NCBI GenBank assembly: GCA_002366795.1
Contig: DFBX01000123.1
Span: forward strand, 1-64,000
Source: Rhodobacteraceae bacterium UBA3069
GTDB taxonomy: Bacteria > Pseudomonadota > Alphaproteobacteria > Rhodobacterales > Rhodobacteraceae
Direction of reading: 5' to 3'
DNA length: 64,000 nt
This document shows, piece after piece, positions 43,835 through 53,800 of this stretch; positions within the stretch are counted from its first letter, which is position 1, and each line of letters begins with the position of its first letter. The position numbers were made by a program, and so were the translations under genes. Below the pieces are notes generated by a model. The model made no database searches. It saw nothing but the letters and a program-made list of their open reading frames with translations, and was not told the DNA's origin.

Positions 43835-44583
43835 GCACCCTCCAGAATGTCGGCATAGCCGTTCTTCTCGACTTCAAGCGCCAGCTCGGGGCCGCCAGTC
43901 TTGATGATGCGGCCATCGGCCATGATATGCACCACATCAGGTTTGATATGGTCCAGAAGCCGTTGATAATGCGTGATAACAAGGAAACCACGGCCCGCGT
44001 CGCGCAGGGCGTTCACCCCATCGGCAACCAGGCGCATCGCGTCCACATCTAGGCCAGAGTCCGTCTCGTCCAGGATGCACATCTTCGGTTCCAGCATGGC
44101 CATTTGCAGGATCTCGTTGCGCTTCTTCTCACCGCCCGAGAAACCCACATTAACGGGACGTTTCAACATGTCAGCGTCAATTTTCAGATTTTTGGCCTTT
44201 TCGCGCACCAGTTTCAGGAAATCAGCGGCGCTGATTTCTTCCTCGCCGCGCGCCTTGCGCTGCGCGTTCACGGCAGTGCGCAAAAAGGTCATGTTCCCCA
44301 CACCCGGGATTTCCACGGGATATTGGAAGGCCAGAAACAGGCCGGCGGCGGCGCGTTCTTCGGGGTCCATGTCCAGCAGATCGGCGCCGTCCAGCTCGGC
44401 GGTGCCATCGGTCACTTCGTATCCTTGGCGGCCCGACAGAACATAAGACAGGGTCGATTTGCCCGACCCGTTCGGCCCCATGATCGCGTGGACTTTGCCA
44501 TCCTCGACGGTCAGATCCACACCTTTGAGGATCTTCTTACCCTCTTCTTCAAGCTCAACATGCAGGTTCTTGATTTCCAGCAT
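43831..44583 (-). CDS. sufC: Fe-S assembly ATPase SufC
   Basis: 250 residues. Walker A is GPNGSGKSTLSYVL, the signature is FSGGEKKRNEILQMAM and Walker B is CILDETDSGLDVDAM with FLVITHYQRLLD, all diagnostic of SufC. It drives conformational change of SufBD. It lies downstream of a small methyltransferase-like gene (33 bp gap) and overlaps sufD by 4 bp. Confidence 0.96.
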   Translation of the reverse strand: MLEIKNLHVELEEEGKKILKGVDLTVEDGKVHAIMGPNGSGKSTLSYVLSGRQGYEVTDGTAELDGADLLDMDPEERAAAGLFLAFQYPVEIPGVGNMTFLRTAVNAQRKARGEEEISAADFLKLVREKAKNLKIDADMLKRPVNVGFSGGEKKRNEILQMAMLEPKMCILDETDSGLDVDAMRLVADGVNALRDAGRGFLVITHYQRLLDHIKPDVVHIMADGRIIKTGGPELALEVEKNGYADILEGA

Positions 44584-44616
44584 TTTTCTACCTTTCTGTT
44601 CGCGTCTTTCGCAGAC

Positions 44617-45198
44617 TTACGGCCGCTGCATCAGGTTAACCACCTGAAGCAGACGCTCCGGTGGAATGGGCTGGGGCGTGACGCGGAAATGCGCCATGCG
44701 CCCGGTGATTTCGGGTTGGCCAAGGTATTCCTCGACCACGTGGTAATGTTTGCGCCGGGTGTAATCGTCGAAATACAGATCGACGGGTTTGGCCGACATG
44801 AACGATGCGGCCAAGGCACAGCCCTGGCGGAAACGCCCATCCACCAGCACCACATCGGGCTGGCGGAATTCTTCAAGGCCCCAAACCTCCAGCGGGTATC
44901 GCGCAAAACGGCGCCATTCCGCATCGGTCTTGGGGTGGCCCCATTCTTTCGTCTCGCCGACGTCGGACCAGATGATATCCACCGCGCCCGGCGCGGGGTT
45001 CTCGGTGAACCATTGGCGCATCATCTGCGCCCATTCCTGATCGGATTCGATGGAAAATACGGTTTTGCCCAGCTCGGCGCCCATGACGGTGGACCCGCCA
45101 GAGCCGTATTCCAAAATGACATCCGCACACCCGTAGGCAGCGCGCAAAAGCGCGGCCTCGGGTTCGGGCATGGTCAATTCGGGGCGTTCAACTGGCAT
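44617..45198 (-). CDS. SAM-dependent methyltransferase-like protein in the suf operon
   Basis: 193 residues. An SAM-binding-like segment (ADVILEYGSGGSTVMGAELG) resembles motif I of Rossmann methyltransferases, with a following acidic SIESD. An RQPDVVLVDGRFRQGCALAA strand and a DLYFDDYTRRKHYHVVEEYL segment fit the later motifs. I do not recognise a substrate. The start abuts the YbjQ stop with no gap. It occupies the operon between sufB and sufC, where standard suf operons have at most a small hypothetical gene. Confidence 0.72.
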   Translation of the reverse strand: MPVERPELTMPEPEAALLRAAYGCADVILEYGSGGSTVMGAELGKTVFSIESDQEWAQMMRQWFTENPAPGAVDIIWSDVGETKEWGHPKTDAEWRRFARYPLEVWGLEEFRQPDVVLVDGRFRQGCALAASFMSAKPVDLYFDDYTRRKHYHVVEEYLGQPEITGRMAHFRVTPQPIPPERLLQVVNLMQRP

Positions 45199-45513
45199 TT
45201 ATTCGACCACCACCGCCGTGCCGGAAGCGGAAACCATCAGCATGGAATCCCCGACCACTTCGTAATCCAGATCGACGCCAACCACGGCATTGGCCCCCTT
45301 GGCGGCGGCGCGCTGTTCCAATTCGTTCATCGCCGTGTCGCGGGCATCTTGCAGCTTCGACTCGTAAGCGCCTGATCTGCCGCCGATAATATCGGTGATC
45401 CCGGCAAAGAAATCGCGCACTACGTTAGCGCCCATGATCGCCTCGCCCACGACGATGCCGCGGTAATCGGTGATGCGCTTACCTTCGATGTTGTTCGTTG
45501 TGGTGACGATCAT
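45199..45513 (-). CDS. YbjQ/UPF0145-family protein
   Basis: 104 residues: [21 protein letters not shown] opening, [21 protein letters not shown], then [18 protein letters not shown] and a hydrophobic strand end. This is the YbjQ (heavy-metal-binding-like, pentameric) fold. Length is family typical. Function unproven; a metal-binding role would suit an iron-sulfur operon. It overlaps the FkbM-type gene by 4 bp and abuts the next gene. Confidence 0.88.
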   Translation of the reverse strand: MIVTTTNNIEGKRITDYRGIVVGEAIMGANVVRDFFAGITDIIGGRSGAYESKLQDARDTAMNELEQRAAAKGANAVVGVDLDYEVVGDSMLMVSASGTAVVVE

Positions 45514-46310
45514 GATGCCTCCGGCGTGATCAGGTAATTGCAGTTCTTGCGGCTGTGGCGATCAGTGCGCTGCACGGCATAGCGATTGTCGGTCATCCAT
45601 GCGTGAAAGGCCGCGTCGTTTTCGCCGTCCACCTCTATCAAGATCACGGGGCGGTGGGTTTCAATGGTGTTCTCCAGCCCGGAAAGCACTTTGATTTCCA
45701 TGCCTTCCACGTCGATCTTGATCAGATCCGGGGTTTCCCCTTCGAACAGGTCATCGCCGCGGTGCACCTGCATGTCGCCGGTGCCCGCGCGCATTTTTGT
45801 GGCGCCCAGATTGCGGTCGTGACGCTTCATCCCATAGCCGCCTTCCGACGTATCCGACAGGCCAATCCCAAGCGCGGACAGGTCGATCACATAGCCCAAA
45901 CCGTTGACCAGCACATTGGCCATCAAAGGGGCCATGGCCAGCGGATTGGGTTCAATCACCACCACGCGCCGCGCATTCATCACACGGGTAAACCAAAGAG
46001 CGTGATTTCCAATATTTGCCCCAATATCAATGATATGCGCACCTTTCTTGACGCGGTCCCGTATCGCTTGCAGCTCTTCTATCTCGAAAAACTCGCCTCC
46101 GCGGATCGCGGCCTGTATAGGGTCGCGCTGCATATTCAGGCAGAAGGTCACGCCATATTTCGGCAGATGCACCAGTTCGAACGGGGGAAAGGCCACGGCC
46201 TCCCCGTTCTCAAGCGCGGCCAAGGCATCGGACAGGGCGAAATAATCCGCCCCCGTTGCCTCGGGCCGGGGCAGGATCACCCTGCCCTCATCTGCCGCAA
46301 CGCCCGCCAT
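45510..46310 (-). CDS. FkbM-family methyltransferase in the suf operon
   Basis: 266 residues from the ATG at 46310, sharing a base with the sufB stop (TGATG); the upstream open frame is antisense-like sequence inside sufB. Motif I is [16 protein letters not shown], then VVIEPNPLA, and the FkbM hallmark [20 protein letters not shown] with [10 protein letters not shown]. These enzymes O-methylate sugars or other hydroxyls. Why one is locked into a suf operon is unclear; it may act on an accessory metabolite or simply be a hitch-hiker. Confidence 0.85.
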   Translation of the reverse strand: MAGVAADEGRVILPRPEATGADYFALSDALAALENGEAVAFPPFELVHLPKYGVTFCLNMQRDPIQAAIRGGEFFEIEELQAIRDRVKKGAHIIDIGANIGNHALWFTRVMNARRVVVIEPNPLAMAPLMANVLVNGLGYVIDLSALGIGLSDTSEGGYGMKRHDRNLGATKMRAGTGDMQVHRGDDLFEGETPDLIKIDVEGMEIKVLSGLENTIETHRPVILIEVDGENDAAFHAWMTDNRYAVQRTDRHSRKNCNYLITPEAS

Positions 46311-47827
46311 CAGCCAACGGATCCTTCCAGCGAGATCGCCACAAGCTGTTGTGCTTCCATGGCAAATTCCATCGGTAGGGCTTGCAGCACCTCGCGGCAG
46401 AACCCGTTGACGACCAGCGCCACGGCTTCTTCCTCGTCCATGCCACGGCTCCGGCAATAGAACAGCTGATCGTCATCCACCTTGGATGTCGTCGCCTCGT
46501 GTTCAACGCGAGCCGAGTTGTTCTTGACCTCGATATACGGCACCGTGTGTGCCCCGCATTCGGACCCGATCAACAGACTGTCACACTGGGTGTAATTCCG
46601 ACCGTTCTGCGCCTTTGGGTGCATGGAAACAAGGCCGCGATAGGTGTTTTGCGCCTTGCCCGCCGAAATCCCTTTGGACACGATGCGCGACTTGGTATTC
46701 TTACCTAGGTGCACCATTTTCGTGCCGGTGTCAGCCTGCTGCATGTTGTTGGCAATGGCGATGGAATAGAACTCGCCCTGGCTGTCGTCGCCGCGCAGGA
46801 TGCAGGACGGGTATTTCCACGTCACGGCGGACCCGGTTTCGACCTGCGTCCACATCACTTTGGCCCGATCTCCGCGGCAATCGGCACGTTTGGTGACGAA
46901 ATTGTAAATGCCACCCTTGCCATCCTCGTCGCCCGGATACCAGTTTTGCACCGTGGAATATTTCACCTCGGCGTCTTCCTCGACGATGATTTCAACAACC
47001 GCTGCGTGCAACTGCGCGGTGTCACGCTTGGGCGCGGTGCAGCCTTCAAGGTAGCTGACATAGCTGCCTTTATCAGCGATGATCAGCGTGCGTTCGAACT
47101 GGCCGGTGTTTTCCGCGTTGATGCGGAAATAGGTCGACAGCTCCATCGGGCAGCGCACGCCGGGCGGCACGTAAACGAACGAGCCGTCCGAGAAGACAGC
47201 GCTGTTCAGCGTGGCGTAGAAGTTGTCCGACTGCGGCACGACACTGCCCAGGTATTTCTTCACCAGCTCGGGGTGTTTCTGGATCGCTTCCGAGATCGAG
47301 CAGAAGATCACGCCGGCCTTTTCCAGATCCTTCTGGAAAGTCGTGCCGACCGAGACAGAGTCAAAAACCGCATCCACGGCGACCTTGCGCTCTTCGGCGG
47401 GCATATTTTCTGCGCCTTCGACGCCAGCCAGAATCATCTGTTCTTTCAAGGGAATTCCCAGCTTTTCATAGGTGGCCAGCAGCTTGGGGTCGACCTCGTC
47501 CAGCGACTTGGGCTTGACTTCCATGCTTTTGGGGCGGGCATAGTAATAGATGTCCTGAAAGTCGATCTTGGGGTAATCGACCATGGCCCATTCCGGCTCT
47601 TGCATCTGCTGCCAGCGGGCAAAGGCATGAAGCCGCCATTCGGTCATCCACTCGGGCTCTTCGTTCTTGTCCGAGATGAGCTTGACGATATCGGTGTTCA
47701 CACCCTTGGGGGCGTATTCCATCTCGATATCGGTTTCCCAACCGTATTTGTAGGTGCCGCCCAATTCGCGCACGGCCTCGACCGTTTCACGTTCCACGCC
47801 TTCGCGGATTTCTTCTACCTCTGACAT
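46310..47827 (-). CDS. sufB: Fe-S assembly scaffold subunit SufB
   Basis: 505 residues, family length. Typical segments include [80 protein letters not shown] and [20 protein letters not shown]. It accepts sulfur and nucleates the cluster with SufC and SufD. The cluster-forming Cys region is intact. Ends by overlapping the FkbM-type gene, and starts 24 bp after the IscS-type gene. Confidence 0.96.
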   Translation of the reverse strand: MSEVEEIREGVERETVEAVRELGGTYKYGWETDIEMEYAPKGVNTDIVKLISDKNEEPEWMTEWRLHAFARWQQMQEPEWAMVDYPKIDFQDIYYYARPKSMEVKPKSLDEVDPKLLATYEKLGIPLKEQMILAGVEGAENMPAEERKVAVDAVFDSVSVGTTFQKDLEKAGVIFCSISEAIQKHPELVKKYLGSVVPQSDNFYATLNSAVFSDGSFVYVPPGVRCPMELSTYFRINAENTGQFERTLIIADKGSYVSYLEGCTAPKRDTAQLHAAVVEIIVEEDAEVKYSTVQNWYPGDEDGKGGIYNFVTKRADCRGDRAKVMWTQVETGSAVTWKYPSCILRGDDSQGEFYSIAIANNMQQADTGTKMVHLGKNTKSRIVSKGISAGKAQNTYRGLVSMHPKAQNGRNYTQCDSLLIGSECGAHTVPYIEVKNNSARVEHEATTSKVDDDQLFYCRSRGMDEEEAVALVVNGFCREVLQALPMEFAMEAQQLVAISLEGSVG

Positions 47828-47851
47828 ATCGTCTCTCCTGTTCGCGTCTTG

Positions 47852-48895
47852 TTACGCTGCCCCGCAGGGCGCGAATTTACGGTGCTTGGCCAGCCAGCTT
47901 TCGGCAAAGCGCAGCACCTCATCCTCTGTGTTCTCAAGCCCCAGACTGACGCGAATCGCGCTGCCTGCGGCTGTGTCGTCGTATCCCATGGCCCGCAACA
48001 CACGGCTGGCACGGACCTTGCCGCTGGAACAGGCAGACCCCGCGCTGATCGCGAAACCGGCCAGATCCATCTGCATCACCTGCGTCTCGCCCTTCCATCC
48101 GGGCGTGATCATGCAAGACGTGTTCGGCAGACGCTGTGCGCCCTTCCCTGCAAAGATGGTGCCGGGTGCGCCATCTTCAATGCGCGCCTCCAGAAGGTCG
48201 CGCAAGGTTTCCACCCGCTGCCATTCGCCATTCGCCAGATCGCGCGCCGCCGCTTCGGCCGCAGCGCCGAAACCAGCAATCGCGGGCAGGTTCTCGGTGC
48301 CGGCACGACGCCCCATTTCCTGACCGCCGCCTTTCAGCTGCGCGGCGATATCGGTGCCGCGCTTGACCACCAATGCGCCGATGCCCTTGGGCCCGCCCAG
48401 TTTATGGGCAGAAATCAGCGCCATTTCCGAACCTGACCAATTGAACGCCACGGCAATTTTGCCAAAGGCCTGCGTCATGTCCGACAGGGCCAACCCTTGT
48501 GGCAGATCCTGTATCACACCGGTTTCGGAATTTGCCAACTGCAACGCGGAAATCTTTGGATCCAAATCAGTTACGCGGCCTTCCTCATCTGCTTTCAGGA
48601 TGACATCACCCCAGGCAGACACCGCCTCATGCTCTATATCCGACACCTGCAAACCGCGCCCTGCCATGGCCAGGGCCGCAGACTCGGTCGCGCCAGAGGT
48701 AAAGATCACATCGGCCCCGTCCGCGCCAAAGCTCGCCGATACCTGCGCCCGCGCGCGTTCGATCGCGGCCTTGGCGGCACGCCCCTCGGCATGAACCGAG
48801 GATGGATTGCCGACAAGATCCATCGCCGCAATCATCGCGCCGCGCGCTTCGGCGCGCAAAGGCGCCGTGGCGTTATGATCCAGATATGCCCTCAC
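47852..48895 (-). CDS. Cysteine desulfurase, IscS/NifS type
   Basis: 347 residues from the GTG at 48895 (GTGA overlap with iscR), which gives the standard RAYLDHNATAPLR opening; the frame extends upstream but only through iscR. PLP Lys165 is in ISAHKLGGPKG and the persulfide Cys289 in SAGSACSSGKV. It is shorter than housekeeping IscS (about 400). With sufS at the operon end there are two desulfurases in one operon, as in other Rhodobacterales. Confidence 0.92.
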   Translation of the reverse strand: MRAYLDHNATAPLRAEARGAMIAAMDLVGNPSSVHAEGRAAKAAIERARAQVSASFGADGADVIFTSGATESAALAMAGRGLQVSDIEHEAVSAWGDVILKADEEGRVTDLDPKISALQLANSETGVIQDLPQGLALSDMTQAFGKIAVAFNWSGSEMALISAHKLGGPKGIGALVVKRGTDIAAQLKGGGQEMGRRAGTENLPAIAGFGAAAEAAARDLANGEWQRVETLRDLLEARIEDGAPGTIFAGKGAQRLPNTSCMITPGWKGETQVMQMDLAGFAISAGSACSSGKVRASRVLRAMGYDDTAAGSAIRVSLGLENTEDEVLRFAESWLAKHRKFAPCGAA

Positions 48896-49353
48896 GCGTC
48901 GTCCACCACGGAAAACAGCGACGGAACGGCAGGGCAAGGCGCAAGCCCGCCCCCGATCACATCGGACAGCCGCGCCTGGTGCAGATAGACATAGACATGC
49001 GCCGACAGCCCCTGCCACAGCCGGTTCGTCACCGATTGCGCCTTGGTGCCCGACTGCCCGCCGCTGGCACCCGCGCCCTTGTGCATCGCATCCACGGTTT
49101 CATCCACCGCGCCAAGCACATCAACCACACGAATATCGCTGGGAGAGCGCGCCAGCCGGTAGCCGCCCCCGGGACCGCGCACCGATTCCACCAGCCCGCC
49201 GCGGCGCAGTTTCACGAAAAGCTGCTCCAGGTAGGGCAGCGAAATGTCCTGCCGCTTGGAAATATCGCCCAGTGTCACCAGCACGCCATCGGGCTGCAGC
49301 GCGATATCGGCAAGCGCCACCATCGCGTAACGACCTTTCGTGCTAAGTTTCAT
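48892..49353 (-). CDS. iscR: Rrf2-family iron-sulfur regulator IscR (single-cysteine type)
   Basis: 153 residues with the winged helix (MKLSTKGRYAMVALADIAL, SLPYLEQLFVKLRRGGLV, RGPGGGYRLARSPSDI). The three cysteines that bind [2Fe-2S] in E. coli IscR are missing: the equivalent loop is HKGAGASGGQSGTKAQSVTN. The only Cys is near residue 140 (GGGLAPCPAV). A single-cysteine IscR has been described in Rhodobacter sphaeroides as a distinct Fe-S-binding repressor. It is the first gene of the suf operon and probably represses it when iron is sufficient. Confidence 0.9.
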   Translation of the reverse strand: MKLSTKGRYAMVALADIALQPDGVLVTLGDISKRQDISLPYLEQLFVKLRRGGLVESVRGPGGGYRLARSPSDIRVVDVLGAVDETVDAMHKGAGASGGQSGTKAQSVTNRLWQGLSAHVYVYLHQARLSDVIGGGLAPCPAVPSLFSVVDDA

Positions 49354-49458
49354 GCTCTATTCCCCCGAGCCAATTATGCCCGCATACATTGACCTTTTCA
49401 GGCGCAGCGACTATCTCGCTTGCACCCGCTTGGCGCCGCAAGTCCGCGCGCGCTCAAG

Positions 49459-49475
49459 TTTGGAATTATTCTAAG
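49459..49475. promoter_or_regulatory. Irr/ICE-like palindrome upstream of iscR
   Basis: Read on the minus strand, CTTAGAATAATTCCAAA closely fits the ICE consensus TTTAGAA-N3-TTCTAAA. It lies 106 bp before the iscR start. Irr control of suf operons is established in Rhizobiales and predicted in Rhodobacterales. An IscR site is the alternative. Confidence 0.6.
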
Positions 49476-49535
49476 GTGTCCGAGCGATTTCGTCAAGAAT
49501 TTACGCCGCGCCATTCGAGGAGAGACAGGCACACT

Positions 49536-50192
49536 ATGCCCGAGGTAATTTTTCCCGGCCCCGAGGGCCGTCTTGAAGGCCGCTATCACCCGCAAAAGGA
49601 TCGTGACGCCCCCATTGCCATCGTGCTTCATCCGCATCCCCAATTCGGCGGGACGATGAACCACAAGGCAGTCTATAACCTGCATTATGCCTTTTATAAC
49701 ATGGGCTTCACCGTGCTGCGGTTCAATTTTCGCGGCGTTGGCCGGTCGCAAGGCGAATACGATCAGGGCGTGGGCGAGCTGTCCGATGCCGCCTCGGCGC
49801 TGGACTATCTGCAATCCATGAACCACAACTCGAAACATTGCTGGGTCGCCGGCTTTTCCTTCGGGGCCTGGATCGGGATGCAACTGTTGATGCGCCGCCC
49901 CGAGATCACGGGCTTCATCTCTGTCTCGCCGCCGGCGAATATGTATGATTTCTCGTTCCTGGCACCCTGCCCGGCCTCTGGTCTGATCATCAACGGCACC
50001 GCCGACCGCGTGGCGCCGCCCGCGGACACACGCGCATTGGTGAACAAACTGCACGAGCAGAAGGGCATCACGATCACACATAAAGAGATCGAAGGCGCGG
50101 GCCATTTCTTTGAAAAGCCCGAACACATGGACGAGATGATCGGAGATGTGACCGACTACGTCAAACGGCGCCTGACCGAAAATTCGCGCTAA
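49536..50192 (+). CDS. Alpha/beta hydrolase
   Basis: 218 residues from the ATG at 49536. The fold and catalytic triad are clear: VLHPHPQFGGTMNHK oxyanion region, Ser108 in AGFSFGAWIG, Asp157 in NGTADRVAP and His190 in EGAGHFF. This is the short YfhR/dienelactone-like branch, often called a conserved alpha/beta hydrolase of unknown substrate. It is divergent from iscR and followed by a terminator. Confidence 0.88.
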   Translation: MPEVIFPGPEGRLEGRYHPQKDRDAPIAIVLHPHPQFGGTMNHKAVYNLHYAFYNMGFTVLRFNFRGVGRSQGEYDQGVGELSDAASALDYLQSMNHNSKHCWVAGFSFGAWIGMQLLMRRPEITGFISVSPPANMYDFSFLAPCPASGLIINGTADRVAPPADTRALVNKLHEQKGITITHKEIEGAGHFFEKPEHMDEMIGDVTDYVKRRLTENSR

Positions 50193-50197
50193 CCTGC

Positions 50198-50225
50198 AAA
50201 GCCCGGCCAATGCGCCGGGCTTTTT
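50198..50225 (+). terminator. Rho-independent terminator
   Basis: AAAGCCCGGC pairs with GCCGGGCTTT across a six-base loop, with TTTTTCTTTT after it, directly after the alpha/beta hydrolase gene. Confidence 0.9.
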
Positions 50226-50246
50226 CTTTTAGGGCAAGGGTTACCG

Positions 50247-50837
50247 ATGTCTCTTGATGTGGCGCGGCTGGACGCGCAAATGGCCTTCCTGACCGAGGCA
50301 GACCGCCTGAAAACCATCATTCGCGCGACCACGCTTTGCGATGCCTCGCGGTTTGAAAACTCCGCCGAACATAGCTGGCATCTGACGCTTTACGCGCTGG
50401 TATTGGGCGATCACGCCCCCGATGACGTGTCGGTGGACCGGGTCGTCAAGATGCTGATCCTGCATGACCTGGTCGAAATTGACGCAGGTGATGTGCCGAT
50501 CCATGGCGAGGGCATCGACCACGCCGCGATCGAGGCAAAAGAACAGCGCGCGGCCGACCGGATTTTCGGCCTGCTGCCCGCAGATCAGGGCGCGGAATTA
50601 CGCGCGATCTGGCAAGAGTTCGAGGATGCCAAAACACCCGATGCGCTGTTTGCCAAGGCGTTGGACCGCTTTCAGCCGCCGAACCAGAACCTGGCGTCGA
50701 ACGGGGCCGGATGGCAAGAACATGCCGTCACACTGGACAAGATCAAGGCCCGCGTTGCCCCGCCGATCAAGCGCGGGGCACCGCAGTTCTGGGACTGGAT
50801 CGTGCCGAAACTGACCGCGTGGTTTGCATCAAGATAG
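50247..50837 (+). CDS. HD-domain phosphohydrolase (YfbR-like)
   Basis: 196 residues. The HD signature is EHSWH (His42, His45) then His73-Asp74 in LILHDLVEIDAGD, with a downstream acidic ligand in KALDRFQPPNQNL. This pattern fits the metal-dependent nucleotidase family of YfbR and human HDDC2. It would remove phosphate from deoxynucleoside monophosphates. Stops 5 bp before the convergent mfd end. Confidence 0.85.
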   Translation: MSLDVARLDAQMAFLTEADRLKTIIRATTLCDASRFENSAEHSWHLTLYALVLGDHAPDDVSVDRVVKMLILHDLVEIDAGDVPIHGEGIDHAAIEAKEQRAADRIFGLLPADQGAELRAIWQEFEDAKTPDALFAKALDRFQPPNQNLASNGAGWQEHAVTLDKIKARVAPPIKRGAPQFWDWIVPKLTAWFASR

Positions 50838-50841
50838 GCGA

Positions 50842-53800
50842 TCAGGCCTTTGCTTTTTTTGCTTTTTTCTGCTCGATCACTTTTGCGGCCAGGTCGCGGG
50901 CGACACCAAAGGCACCCTTGATCTTGTCAGCACCCGTTTTCCAATCACGCCGCACGATGATCTTGTTGTCCTTGACCTTGGCCAGACCATTCTGCGCCTG
51001 GATGAATTCGACCAAGCCCTGCGGCGAGGCGAATTTGTCATTGTGGAACAGGATCGTCGCGCCTTTTGGTCCGGCATCCAGCTTGGCGATGCCTGCCCGT
51101 TTGCACATGGCCTTGATCCGAACAACTTGAAGCAAGGTGTTAACCTCTTTCGGCAGCTTGCCGAAACGGTCGATCAGTTCGGCGGCGAAACCTTCCAGTT
51201 CAACTTTGGTCTGCAAGGTGCTGAGGCGACGATACAAACCAAGGCGCACGTCCAGATCGGGCACGAAATCCTCGGGGATAAGGACAGGCACACCAAGGTT
51301 AATTTGCGGCGCCCATTGGCCGTCATCATCGGTCAGCCCCTCCATCTGGCCGGATTTGATCTTGGCGATCGCCTCCTCCAGCATGGATTGATACAACTCG
51401 TAACCGACATCGCGCATCTGGCCGGACTGTTCCTCGCCCAGCAGGTTGCCCGCGCCGCGAATGTCCAGATCCTGGCTGGCCAGGGTGAACCCTGCCCCCA
51501 ACGTGTCCAGACTGCCCAGAACCCGCAGGCGTTTTTCAGCCGCGGGGGTCAGTTTGGCGCGGGGTTTCGTTGTCAAATAGGCATAGGCGCGGGTTTTCGA
51601 GCGGCCCACCCGGCCCCTGATCTGATAAAGCTGCGCCAGCCCGAACATATCGGCGCGGTGGATCACCATGGTGTTCGCGGTGGGAATATCCAGCCCCGAT
51701 TCCACGATGGTCGTCGCCAGCAACACATCGTATTTGCCATCGTAAAAGGCGTTCATCCGCTCGTCCAGGTCACCCGCTGCCATCTGGCCATGGGCAACCA
51801 CATAGGAAACCTCTGGCACTTGGGTTTTCAGGAATTCCTCGATCTCGGGCAAGTCGGTGATGCGCGGCACCACGTAGAACGACTGCCCGCCGCGATAATG
51901 TTCGCGCAAAAGCGCCTCGCGGATGGTCACGGCGTCGAATTCGCTGACATAGGTGCGGATCGCCAGACGGTCCACCGGCGGGGTGCCGATGATCGACAGA
52001 TCGCGCACACCCGACAGCGAAAGTTGCAGCGTGCGCGGGATCGGCGTGGCCGTCAGCGTCAGTACATGAATGTCGCTGCGCAGCGCCTTCAGCCGTTCCT
52101 TATGGGCCACGCCGAAATGCTGTTCCTCGTCGATGATAAGTAGCCCCAGATCGCGGAACTTGACGGTTTTGGCCAACAAAGCATGGGTGCCGACCACGAT
52201 ATCGACGGTGCCATCGGCCATTCCCTCGCGGGTTTTAGCGGCCTCTTTCGCACTAACAAAGCGCGACAAGGGTTTGACATTGATGGGAAAACCGCGAAAC
52301 CTTTCGGCAAAGCTCTTGTAGTGTTGGCGCGCCAGCAGCGTGGTTGGCGCAATCACCGCGACTTGCCGCCCCGACATGGCCGCGACGAAGGCCGCGCGGA
52401 TCGCCACCTCGGTCTTGCCAAAGCCCACGTCGCCACAAATCAGCCGGTCCATCGGCTGACCCGAGGCAAGATCTTCCATTACATCTTGAATGGCGCTGAG
52501 CTGGTCGTCGGTTTCGGTATAGGGAAAGCGGGCGGAAAATTCCTCCCACGCGTGGTGCTGCGCCTCCAGCACGGGGGCACGGCGCAGGGCACGTTCGGCG
52601 GCGACACGGATCAACCGGTCGGCCATCTCGCGGATACGTTCCTTGAGCTTGGCCTTCTTCGCCTGCCATGCACCGCCGCCAAGACGGTCCAGCAGGCCCT
52701 CTTCGTGGCCGAAACGGGACAGCAGTTCGATATTCTCGACCGGCAGGTAAAGCTTTGCGTTTTCGGCATATTCCAGGTGCAAGCATTCATGGGCCGCGCC
52801 AAGGGCGGTCACGACCTCAAGCCCCATGTAGCGACCAACGCCGTGGTCCACATGCACGACCAGATCACCGGGGGACAGGCTTTGCGCTTCGGTCAGGAAA
52901 TTCTCGGCCTTGCGGCGTTTACGCGGCGCGCGGATCAAACGGTCGCCCAGAACGTCCTGTTCGGAAATCACGGTCAGGGTCTGGCCATTGCCGTCCGGCC
53001 CTTCAAACCCCTGTTCCAGCGCCCAGACCGCCAGATACAGCCCGCGCTTGTTCAGCCCGCGCGCGTCCAGAACATGCACGCCGCCATTCAGCCCCTCGTC
53101 CTCCAGCAGGCCATCCAGCCGTTCGCGCGCGCCTTCGGACCACGAGGCGATCAGCACCGGCCCCTTTTCCATGCGCGCTTTAACATGATCTGCCAAGGCA
53201 CCGAAAAGGCTTAGGTTTTCCTGTTGCCGCTCGAGTGAAAAATTGCGCCCGATCCGCCCGCCCGCGTCGATCACATTCAGCCCTGTGGCCTGTTTCAACG
53301 GGTTGAATTGAAACACGCGGCGGCCATCCACGGCCGCGGTCCAGCCCGCGTCGTCAAGGTAAAGCAGCCCCGGCGGCACGGGTTTATAGACCGAATCCAG
53401 CCGCCCCTTTTGTTTCAGCGCTTCCATCCGGGTTTCATATTGATCGACGATCCCGTCCCACCGTGACAGGCGAGTGGGCGTTACCTGGTCGTCCATCGAG
53501 ATGGAGGCATCGGGCAGATAGTCGAAAAGCACTTCCAAATGGTCATGGAAGAAGGGCAACCAATGTTCGACCCCGGCATGTTTGCGGCCCGCGCTGACGG
53601 CTTCGTACAGCGGATCATCGGTGCCCGCCGCGCCAAATTCGATGCGGTAATTCTGGCGGAACCGGCGAATGGCTGCCTCGTCCAGAATCACCTCGGACAC
53701 GGGGGCAAGTTCGACGAGGTCCAGCTTTTCGGTGGTGCGCTGCGTGACAGGATCAAAGCGGCGCGCCCCGTCCAGCACATCGCCGAAGAAATCCAGCCGC

